Of a stretch of 64,000 nt of DNA, positions 57,200 to 64,000 are shown in pieces (position 1 is the stretch's first letter; each line of letters starts with the position of its first letter). The notes under the pieces are model-generated. The model was not told where the DNA came from and did no database searches. It worked only from the letters and a program-made list of their open reading frames with translations. The translations under genes were made by a program, and so were the position numbers. The DNA lies in contig NZ_JACHHI010000007.1 in assembly GCF_014207605.1 (NCBI RefSeq), forward strand, positions 20,647 through 84,646. Direction: 5' to 3'. The DNA comes from Negativicoccus succinicivorans (lineage in GTDB: Bacteria > Bacillota > Negativicutes > Veillonellales > Negativicoccaceae).

Positions 57200-58168
57200 T
57201 TACCATGATCGGCCGGCACCGCCACCGCCGGAGCTGCCGCCTCCGCCACCGCGGAAACCGCCCCCGAAGCCGCCGCCGCCGCCGAAACCTCCCCCGCCTC
57301 CGCGGGAGAAAAACATCAGCAGCAAAATGCGTGTCAGACGACCGCGATTAAAGATACCGTCCAGCATCAGAACTACGACCAAAAATGCCAGCGGCCATAC
57401 GGAACCGCTTTGCCGTTCCGGTTTTTCAACCTTTCCCGGTGTGCCTAAATCCTTTTCCGTGATGCCGTATTCCTGCATCGTCACGCCGATCAAAGCACCG
57501 TAGGTTTGCAAGATGCCCTGCTCAAATTGATTTTGCTTAGCATACGGGATAAAGTACCGATCTAAAATCTCGCCCGCTTTCGCATCATTGAGAGCGCCTT
57601 CCAAACCGTAACCGACTTCAATGCGCACCTGCTTGGCCGACGGTACGACCAGGAGCAAAATCCCGTTGTTTTTTGATTTATCGCCGATGCCCCAGCGTCG
57701 AAACAGCTCGGTCGCATACATTTGCATATCCCCGTCGGGAATGCTTGGCATGGTCGCTACTACGACCTGGGCACCGGTTTTATCTTCCAAAGCACGCCCG
57801 ACGGAACGAATTTTCTGGACCGTTGTACGTGACAAAATACCCGCGAAATCCTGCGCATAAATATCACCGCGCAACGCCGGATACGGCGTTGTCACAGGTG
57901 TCGTCGAGACACTGTCGGTGGCCGCGCCTGTCTGCGCGGGATCGGTCTGCTGCGGTGCCGGCTGATGATTAGGCTGACTCGGCGCCAATCCCTGCTCCGC
58001 CGGCAGAGTATCGGTCGCTTTCGGCCATAACGGCGAACGCTCCGCCACCGCCACATCGGCAGACGCTACCGCCGGAACGATCACCGCCATAACCAGCCAG
58101 CTGACAGTAACGAACCACAGCCCCCACTTGCGCAGCACTTCCGTCGTGTGCACGCGCGTGTTTTCCAT
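57200..58168 (-). CDS. TPM-domain membrane protein with glycine-rich tail
   Basis: 322 aa. Hydrophobic N-terminal signal/anchor (about 13-36), a Pro/Thr/Gln-rich linker, the TPM (YgcG/Psb32) domain (about 105-245; DFAGILSRTTVQKIRSVGRAL, GIGDKSKNNGILLLVV, VEVGYGLEGALNDA-type), one transmembrane helix (about 268-290), then a Gly/Ser-rich tail ending GGAGRSW. TPM proteins occur with LemA and may act in envelope stress or photosystem-like repair in other phyla; function here unknown. ATG 58168 or GTG 58171 may start it. Confidence 0.88.
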   Translation of the reverse strand: MENTRVHTTEVLRKWGLWFVTVSWLVMAVIVPAVASADVAVAERSPLWPKATDTLPAEQGLAPSQPNHQPAPQQTDPAQTGAATDSVSTTPVTTPYPALRGDIYAQDFAGILSRTTVQKIRSVGRALEDKTGAQVVVATMPSIPDGDMQMYATELFRRWGIGDKSKNNGILLLVVPSAKQVRIEVGYGLEGALNDAKAGEILDRYFIPYAKQNQFEQGILQTYGALIGVTMQEYGITEKDLGTPGKVEKPERQSGSVWPLAFLVVVLMLDGIFNRGRLTRILLLMFFSRGGGGGFGGGGGFGGGFRGGGGGSSGGGGAGRSW

Positions 58169-58184
58169 CACCGTGCGTCCTTAC

Positions 58185-58739
58185 TTAAAACTGAACTTGC
58201 GGCGGAGTTTGCGCACTTTCCGATGCGCGGAAATAGTCACGGCTGCTGAAGCCCAGCAATCCTGCCACAATATTTGTCGGGAATTGACGAATTCGGGCAT
58301 TGAACGTCTGCACGACACCGTTATAATCGCGACGCGATGTGGCAATGCGGTTTTCCGTGCCGGCCAATTCATCCTGCAACGCTCGGAAATTCGCGTCCGC
58401 TTTCAAATTCGGATAATTTTCAACGACCATAAACAAACGTCCTAACGCGCCCTGCAGTTGCGCATCAGCTTCCGCTTTTTCGCTTACCGACTGCGCGCCC
58501 GCCATCTTGGCACGGGCATTCGACACGTTATCAAATACTTCCTGCTCGTGTTGCGCATAGCCTTTGACCGTATTGACCAAATTCGGAATCAAATCGTTAC
58601 GCCGTTGCAATTGTGTATCAACTTGCGCCCACGCGCCGTTGACCTGTTCATTCGCAGTAACCAGTCCATTGTACTGACCGACCATCCAAAAGCCCGCCAG
58701 CGCGACGACCGCAATCACTATCCACCAAATTCTTTTCAT
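58185..58739 (-). CDS. lemA: LemA family protein
   Basis: 184 aa. Short N-terminal transmembrane helix then a long four-helix domain (NGLVTANEQVNGAWAQVDTQ, QRRNDLIPNLVNTVKGYA, ENYPNLKADANFRALQDELAGTENRIA), hallmark of LemA. Exposed on the periplasmic side in most models. GGAGGAGG upstream; the TPM gene follows after 16 nt, a frequent pairing. Confidence 0.94.
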   Translation of the reverse strand: MKRIWWIVIAVVALAGFWMVGQYNGLVTANEQVNGAWAQVDTQLQRRNDLIPNLVNTVKGYAQHEQEVFDNVSNARAKMAGAQSVSEKAEADAQLQGALGRLFMVVENYPNLKADANFRALQDELAGTENRIATSRRDYNGVVQTFNARIRQFPTNIVAGLLGFSSRDYFRASESAQTPPQVQF

Positions 58740-58985
58740 AATAGCCTCCTCCAGCTCGATAAACAAGAAATCATTTGACTATATTATACCATAATCGACG
58801 CTTTCACTTACTTCGTCTTGTTCCTTTTTCGCCTGTCATGTCTGTGAAACGGTATCAGATATTTTCAAAACGAATGGTCGGTATTTCATGCTGCGATATA
58901 AATAAAATCACTCGCTCTTTTATTTCTTTATTTTTTCGTTTACTTTCTAAAAAAGGAGAAGAAAGAAGATTTTTTCAACAACATA
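58740..58985. other. Gene-free stretch before lemA
   Basis: A TATAAT on the minus strand (58783-58788) 45 nt before lemA is the likely -10; no convincing -35. The rest (58789-58985) is AT-rich with no coding pattern or structure noticed. Confidence 0.4.
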
Positions 58986-59026
58986 AAAACGGTAACCGCT
59001 TATAGAATGGCAGTTACCGTTTTTTA
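58986..59026 (-). terminator. Terminator of the APC permease gene
   Basis: Stem AACGGTAAC/GTTACCGTT with a 16-nt loop, T-run on the minus strand, ending at the permease stop. Confidence 0.75.
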
Positions 59027-59028
59027 GT

Positions 59029-60384
59029 TTATTCTTTTAAGACCGGCGGTTTATGTTGCAGTCCGCGCGTGGAAACGAGCAGGTAGATCAAGCCGACGAA
59101 AAGCCACACCGCGCCGACGATCAAACAGGTCGTGGAAAGGTTCGCCCACAAATACGCGCACACGGCGAAACCGATGAGCGGCGCGAGGAAGTAACGGAAT
59201 ATTTGCCGTTCTTTTTTCCGCCAGAAGTAGTAAACAATGACCGCGAGATTGACGCACATAAAACCGAACAAACCACCGAAATTTAAAAGTTCGGTCACAA
59301 TCGGAATATCGAGGAAGATCGCTCCGAATACGCCGATCGCCGCCATAACCAAAATATTGTACGTCGGCGTTTGGTACTTCGCATGCAAATGCGCAAAAAA
59401 TGCTTTCGGCAGCAAACCGTCGCGTCCCATGCCGTACAAAAGACGGGCCGCGCTGGACTGACCGGCAAGTCCCGCCGTCATCGTCGAAATAATGACCGCA
59501 ATCGTGTACGTGATGGCGAGCCATTCGCCGCCAACGAGCTGCGCCACTTCAAAAAGCGCCGTGTCCTGCGAGGCGAAGGTCGTGTAATCCGGCCAGACGA
59601 GTTGCGCCAGGTACGCCTGCAAGATAAAGATCAGGCCGCCGAGAAGACAGGCCGCCATCGCCGCGATGCCGATATCTTTCTCCGGGTGAATCGCTTCTTC
59701 CGCCATCGTCGTAATCGAATCAAAGCCCAGGAACGAAAAACAGGCAATCGCCGCACCCGCTACCAGCGCGGAGATCGAGTGCGCGCTTTCCGGATGAAAC
59801 GGCGCGGCGGAAATCAATGCGCCCGCGCCGACACCGTTTGTCAGCGCCCAGGCGCACATCGCGCAAAACAGAAAAACGATCACTCCCATGACACCAACCA
59901 AGAGCATGTTTGTTTTCGCCGCTATATCCACGCCGAAATAGTTGACGACGGTTGTCACCAACGCGATGCCGAACACATATGCATAGTACGGAATCGCAGG
60001 AAACGTCGAATGCGCATACGCCGCGCCGACCATAAAAACAATTAACGGCACCAAGACATAGTCCAAAAACATCGCCCAGCCCGCAAAAAAACCGAGGTAG
60101 GGATTAATCCCTTTTTCCGTATACGAGTACGTCGAACCGGCCACCGGGAACGCATTGGCCATCTTACCGTAGCTCATCGCGGTGAAAAGCATCGCCACCA
60201 TCGCAATGACGTACGCGAGCGCCAAGGTCCCCCCTGTCGTCGTCGTCGCATAGCCGTAAATATAGGCCGGCGCGATCGGCGTCATAAACGCGATACCGTA
60301 AATAATCAAGTCTTTACGCGTCAACACCCTTTTCAATGTCTGATCATACCCCGTACCAACAACGTTACCGTTCGGTTCCGCCAT
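59029..60384 (-). CDS. APC-family amino acid/polyamine permease
   Basis: 451 aa, twelve transmembrane segments. N-terminal LKRVLTRKDLIIYGIAFMTPIAPAY, a GKMANAFPVAGSTYSYTEKG segment and FLGFDSITTMAEEAIHPEKDIG are typical of the APC superfamily, closest by eye to PuuP-like putrescine or amino acid importers. ATG 60384 is used because AAGGAGG is 7 nt upstream. Own terminator; substrate not determinable here. Confidence 0.87.
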   Translation of the reverse strand: MAEPNGNVVGTGYDQTLKRVLTRKDLIIYGIAFMTPIAPAYIYGYATTTTGGTLALAYVIAMVAMLFTAMSYGKMANAFPVAGSTYSYTEKGINPYLGFFAGWAMFLDYVLVPLIVFMVGAAYAHSTFPAIPYYAYVFGIALVTTVVNYFGVDIAAKTNMLLVGVMGVIVFLFCAMCAWALTNGVGAGALISAAPFHPESAHSISALVAGAAIACFSFLGFDSITTMAEEAIHPEKDIGIAAMAACLLGGLIFILQAYLAQLVWPDYTTFASQDTALFEVAQLVGGEWLAITYTIAVIISTMTAGLAGQSSAARLLYGMGRDGLLPKAFFAHLHAKYQTPTYNILVMAAIGVFGAIFLDIPIVTELLNFGGLFGFMCVNLAVIVYYFWRKKERQIFRYFLAPLIGFAVCAYLWANLSTTCLIVGAVWLFVGLIYLLVSTRGLQHKPPVLKE

Positions 60385-60508
60385 GCCCATCCCTCCTTAG
60401 CTGTTAATACTGAGAGTATACCATAATAAACACATTAGAACGACCAAAATAATTTTATTTATTACAAATTATATCACTTCTGTCTCACCGTACCTCATTT
60501 CGAGAAAT

Positions 60509-60531
60509 AAAAAAGAGCCCGCAGGCTCTTT
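60509..60531 (-). terminator. Terminator of the racemase gene
   Basis: Stem AAGAGCC/GGCTCTT with a short loop and T-run on the minus strand. Confidence 0.75.
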
Positions 60532-61234
60532 ATTCACACGTATACAACTCCCGCAGACAGGCCCTCGCCAACGCCGCCAACGACGACACCGCGCGCTGAT
60601 CCGGAAGTTGCGCCGCGCCGTATGCCAACGGCAACTCCGTACAAGCCAGCACGAGCGGCACATCGTTTTCACGCCACAAAAGCTCCGCCGCTTGACGCAA
60701 GCGTTCGCCCGCCAGCGTGAAATTGCCCGATTTGATGTAGCGCAACGACTGTTCTGCCCATTCTCCGGCAAGCGGTAACGGATCGTACAACGCAAAACCG
60801 CGTTCCGCCGCTTTTTTCTGGTACAATCCGGAGCGCAATGTTCCTTGGGTCCCCAAAAGCCAAGCTCCCTGCGTCGAAAGTTTTGCCGCCTCCGCCAACG
60901 TCACATCCGTGATATTAATCAGAGGCGCTGTAAGTTCAGCGGCAAATTGTTCAATGAAATAGTGCGCCGAATTACATGGTGCGCAAAGCACGTCCGCACC
61001 CCATGTAATCAACTTTTCAAAGTCGTCTCGCATTTGCGGGCCGGGGTCCGCTCCGTTGCCGAGCATGGCCGCGCTGCGATCGGGCAGATCCGTGTCGCCG
61101 AGCATAATTACCGTCGGGTGCTCTTGATCCGTTTCCGCCGGCGCGTATACCGCAAGCAGACGTAAAAATTCCGCTGCCGCCGCCGGTCCCATCCCGCCGA
61201 GCACACCTAATACTTTACCGTTCTTTTTAACCAT
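60530..61234 (-). CDS. Aspartate/glutamate racemase family protein
   Basis: 234 aa cofactor-independent racemase. Two catalytic cysteines are in place: APCNSAH (Cys87) and LACTELP (Cys198); VLGVLGGMGPAAAAEFL begins it. It may interconvert D/L aspartate (RacD/YgeA type); family members differ in substrate. The second ATG (61234) has GGAAG at acceptable distance. Confidence 0.9.
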   Translation of the reverse strand: MVKKNGKVLGVLGGMGPAAAAEFLRLLAVYAPAETDQEHPTVIMLGDTDLPDRSAAMLGNGADPGPQMRDDFEKLITWGADVLCAPCNSAHYFIEQFAAELTAPLINITDVTLAEAAKLSTQGAWLLGTQGTLRSGLYQKKAAERGFALYDPLPLAGEWAEQSLRYIKSGNFTLAGERLRQAAELLWRENDVPLVLACTELPLAYGAAQLPDQRAVSSLAALARACLRELYTCE

Positions 61235-61321
61235 AGCCATCTTCCGTTTCTTTTATTTTACATTTATCTTACCGTTTTACTTTAACGAATGCAACGATAA
61301 CCGAAATGTATACAAAAATGC

Positions 61322-61353
61322 AAAAAAGAGACCGTCACAATGACGACCTCTTT
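61322..61353 (-). terminator. Terminator of the amidase unit
   Basis: Long, nearly complementary stem around a TTG loop with one mismatch, followed by a T-run on the minus strand. Confidence 0.7.
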
Positions 61354-61383
61354 GTGCATTTTCTATGTAAATCTTTGCCCTTT

Positions 61384-62283
61384 TTATCCGATCAGCGGTT
61401 TTTTATTCAATACTTTCGGCGTGCCGACACGGAAGCTGTCACCGCCGGCCTCTTCCACAAGGCAAGCCTGGTTGGCGCAAAGATATCCCTGAATGGACAT
61501 ATACATCGCGGTATCCGTGTAATCCAATCCGTACGCATCGCTGATCAGACGATGCAATTCCAAATATCCCGCGCGAATCGCGTCATCGCACGTCGGTCCG
61601 CAGGTGTTGACAAAGTACGCATCTTTGGTTTCCGTAACCGCCCAATTCAGCTTGAAGTTTTTCAAAAGACGCACGCGCACGATCACTTCACCGGCGATTT
61701 CAATCCCGTTGCCGCAGACTTCGCCGTCCGCCATCGTGGCATGCAGATCACCCATGGCCAGCAGGCCGCCTTTAACACGTACCGGGAACCAAACCGTTAC
61801 GCCCTTTTGGATGATGCGGCTGTCCATATTGCCGCCGTGATTTCCCACAAAACCGGTAGAGATTTCTTTTTCATCGGTCGCGACACCGATCACGCCGACC
61901 ATCGTGTCCAACGGCCACACCATGTCATTGGCATCCCAATGCACCAAACCGTTTTCAATCCGCATAATATGCGTCCGCAATTCACTTTTTTCACAAAACG
62001 GACCGCATTCGGGAATCGAACATACCGCGCCCTGGTCAGCTACCGTAACATCCAAAATATCGACCGCCAGCGCATCGCCCGGCTCCGCGCCTTCGATGTA
62101 AAGCGGACCGGTCGCCGGATTCGTATGTTGCCAATCCACCGATTCCGCAATATCCGTCGGTTTTTGCACCTGACCGTCATAGCAATCTTTGGTGATAAAT
62201 TTGACCACTTCACCCGGTTTAGCTGTCGCAACCGGCTGCATCTCGGGAGTAAACTTATAAATACATTCTCTGATCTCTTGCAT
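61384..62283 (-). CDS. Acetamidase/formamidase family hydrolase
   Basis: 299 aa amide hydrolase, releasing ammonia from small amides. Seen: TGPLYIEGAEPGDALAVDILD, VGNHGGNMDSRIIQKGVTVWFP, GDLHATMADGEVCGNGIE, and an SIQGYLCANQACL stretch. Strong AAAGGAGG site. 77 nt after the antiporter gene with no terminator between, so both may form one unit, perhaps linking ammonia or acid release to Na+/H+ exchange. Confidence 0.9.
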   Translation of the reverse strand: MQEIRECIYKFTPEMQPVATAKPGEVVKFITKDCYDGQVQKPTDIAESVDWQHTNPATGPLYIEGAEPGDALAVDILDVTVADQGAVCSIPECGPFCEKSELRTHIMRIENGLVHWDANDMVWPLDTMVGVIGVATDEKEISTGFVGNHGGNMDSRIIQKGVTVWFPVRVKGGLLAMGDLHATMADGEVCGNGIEIAGEVIVRVRLLKNFKLNWAVTETKDAYFVNTCGPTCDDAIRAGYLELHRLISDAYGLDYTDTAMYMSIQGYLCANQACLVEEAGGDSFRVGTPKVLNKKPLIG

Positions 62284-62360
62284 AAAACTTCCTCCTTTAC
62301 TGTACCACTGTAAATTTGCTGCACACTGCTATCTTGCCCAACATCATCTTCGGCGGACAA

Positions 62361-63806
62361 CTAGAACACAAAACCCGCGATTAAATACATCACGGCGGAA
62401 ATCGCCGCAAAGATAATGGAGTAAGCAACACAAGTCGATGCGTGATAGCCCGGCTTTAAGCCGAAGACCGATGAAGTCAGCATCGTGTAATCGCAAATGT
62501 AACACATATTGCAACCGAAAGCGCCGGCCGAAATAATCGCCGCCCCTACCAGGTACGGATTGGCCCCGACGGTCAATGACACCGGAATCAAAATCGGGAA
62601 CGTAATTAAAATCAGGCCCCAATTAAGCGACATGATACATTCCGAGATACAAAAGACAACAAACACGAGGAACGGTAACAAGTTCGGGTTAACGAAAGTT
62701 TGTACCACATTTGCCAAGTAATCGATATATCCCAAGTTCACCAACACATCATTGAGCATGTACGATACGCAGAACAAAATGATCAAACTCATAAAATCGG
62801 CGAAGCCGGCAATCAGGCACTCTTCAATATCTTCCGATTGGATAATATTGCGCAATAAATAGTAGCCGACCGTCACCGGTAAAACCACCAGCATCGCCGG
62901 TACCGTGTCGAATTCAAAATAGCAAACCACGCCCATCAAGAAAACAATCGGCAGGAAAAAGTCCAGCAGCCCGCCGTCTTTTTTACCCGGGACCTGCTCT
63001 TCCATATTTTCAATCGGCACGTAGTATTCTTTTTGTTGTGTTTTCAAACCGCCCAAGCGCGGTAAATAACCGGCGGCAAAAAGAAATGTACCGATCAGGG
63101 AAACGATGGCATAAAAGCTGAACGGAATGGAGCGGAAAAACGCCATCATGCCGTTACCGTTTTCGGCAAGCCCCGCCGAAGCAAACGCACCGCCTAAAAA
63201 CGCCGCCCATGAAGTAATCGGAAACAGTACACGCAACGGTTCCGCCAAAGTATGGATCAAGTACGCGCCGTCTTCCCGCGGAGCATCCAATTCATCGTAC
63301 ATCGGCGCCATAATACTGCCGCCGATCGTAACCGTCATGTAATCATCAAAAAACAGCGGAAATTGCATAAGCCAAGTCGCCATATTTAATTGCCGCGCCG
63401 ATTTCACTTTACGTTTAACCAATCTTGCAAACGCATGCAATGCGCCGGTTTTACCAAGAAGTTTTGTAAATACGTTCAAAAAGCAGCACATCAGAACAAT
63501 CCACAAAAAGTCTTGATTCGACATCGTCGTATACAACTGCTCTTTAAATCCGTCTACTACACCGACTCCTGTATTTAATGCTATCCCCAACATGGTGGCA
63601 AAAATCAGAGTCTCTAAAATGCGTTTCGTCAGCAACGTATAATAGAGAATGTATACGATTAATAAAGTTCCTATTCCTTCCGGTAAATGGTCTTTCCCCG
63701 GCGTCAGAAATATGACTCCCAATAAAAGTAAAAACGTAAGACCGTAACTCATGCACTTGTGCAAAACAGAATTGGGATCCAATAGAGTTTTGTATAACGA
63801 CCGCAT
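62361..63806 (-). CDS. nhaC: NhaC-family Na+/H+ antiporter
   Basis: 481 aa, about eleven to twelve membrane segments. LMQFPLFFDDYMTVTIGGSIMAP with the paired aspartates, SWAAFLGGAF, and the terminal GAFGCNMCYICDYTMLTSSV segment are typical of NhaC, though some members exchange organic acids (malate/lactate). GGGGG lies upstream; a TATACT -10 at 63836-63841 without clear -35. Confidence 0.85.
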   Translation of the reverse strand: MRSLYKTLLDPNSVLHKCMSYGLTFLLLLGVIFLTPGKDHLPEGIGTLLIVYILYYTLLTKRILETLIFATMLGIALNTGVGVVDGFKEQLYTTMSNQDFLWIVLMCCFLNVFTKLLGKTGALHAFARLVKRKVKSARQLNMATWLMQFPLFFDDYMTVTIGGSIMAPMYDELDAPREDGAYLIHTLAEPLRVLFPITSWAAFLGGAFASAGLAENGNGMMAFFRSIPFSFYAIVSLIGTFLFAAGYLPRLGGLKTQQKEYYVPIENMEEQVPGKKDGGLLDFFLPIVFLMGVVCYFEFDTVPAMLVVLPVTVGYYLLRNIIQSEDIEECLIAGFADFMSLIILFCVSYMLNDVLVNLGYIDYLANVVQTFVNPNLLPFLVFVVFCISECIMSLNWGLILITFPILIPVSLTVGANPYLVGAAIISAGAFGCNMCYICDYTMLTSSVFGLKPGYHASTCVAYSIIFAAISAVMYLIAGFVF

Positions 63807-63884
63807 AATAAAACCCCCATATGTTCTTTCTTTTTAGTATACCAAATAATAATTATAGAAAAAACTCAAAAATAACTATTAAAT

Positions 63885-63916
63885 AAAAAAAGAGACCATT
63901 ATCTGATGGTCTCTTT
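63885..63916 (-). terminator. Terminator of the rRNA operon
   Basis: Stem AAAGAGACCAT/ATGGTCTCTTT with a six-base loop and a T-run on the minus strand, immediately after 5S rRNA. Confidence 0.9.

Positions 63917-64000
<84 letters not shown>

Noticed and set aside
57135..57503. Proline-rich frame opposite the TPM glycine tail
   Set aside because: It is the complement of Gly codons; no ribosome site.

Overview
The window comes from a diderm Firmicute of the class Negativicutes (Veillonellales-like). The evidence is two tandem OmpM-type porins that join a periplasmic SLH domain to an outer-membrane barrel, Firmicute-type gene orders (holB-ricT-trmN6-rsmI-metG-tatD; cggR-gap-pgk-tpiA-gpmI-eno; yceD-rpmF), an S-box (SAM-I) riboswitch before metNIQ, an oxygen-independent NrdDG reductase, and a split methylmalonyl-CoA mutase beside a Cat1-type CoA transferase, which fits a succinate/propionate or organic-acid metabolism. 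The genus cannot be fixed from sequence reading alone; Negativicoccus, Dialister or Megasphaera relatives are guesses.

Layout, left to right. 0-3.8 kb: two ompM paralogues, each with its own promoter, structured leader and the same terminator hairpin. 3.8-8.3 kb: an unknown DUF3825-like protein and a three-gene TrpX-type ABC transporter. 8.4-14.6 kb: the DNA/RNA housekeeping operon holB to tatD. 14.9-17.5 kb: a secreted lipase-like protein overlapping a degenerate DNA-methylase/specificity-like protein. 17.5-20.4 kb: trxB-nth-hypothetical and sodA. 20.4-26 kb: CoA transferase, mutase and MmgE/PrpD, with a divergent LysR regulator. 26-33 kb: lower glycolysis under CggR. 33-36 kb: GNAT, FabK and gamma-carbonic anhydrase on the plus strand, then rplM-rpsI on minus. 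36.5-41.6 kb: an ornithine decarboxylase interrupted by a frameshift at an A8 run, then rpsD and a class A penicillin-binding protein. 42-45 kb: nrdDG with two likely NrdR boxes. 45-47.9 kb: SAM riboswitch-metNIQ and rpmB. 48-54.3 kb: dgt, ppsR, a CcpN-like regulator, ppsA and tyrS. 54.3-58.8 kb: nhaA, a TPR lipoprotein, rpmF-yceD and a TPM/LemA pair. 59-63.8 kb: APC permease, Asp/Glu racemase, amidase and NhaC-type antiporter. The right edge cuts a 5S rRNA on the minus strand, the end of an rRNA operon that continues outside the window.

How the parts fit: PEP synthase, its kinase/phosphatase-type regulator and a CcpN-like repressor lie together and should set gluconeogenic flux against the CggR-controlled glycolytic operon 18 kb away. 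The OmpM SLH domains are expected, from work on Selenomonas and Veillonella, to hold the outer membrane to polyamine-modified peptidoglycan; a polyamine-forming decarboxylase and a peptidoglycan synthase both occur here, but the decarboxylase is out of frame as written.

No CRISPR array, insertion sequence, prophage or tRNA gene was seen. The items I consider most worth checking are the covarying hairpin beside the ompM ribosome-binding sites, the A8 frameshift in the decarboxylase, the methylase-like/lipase pair, and a 15-bp inverted repeat at the ppsA promoter.
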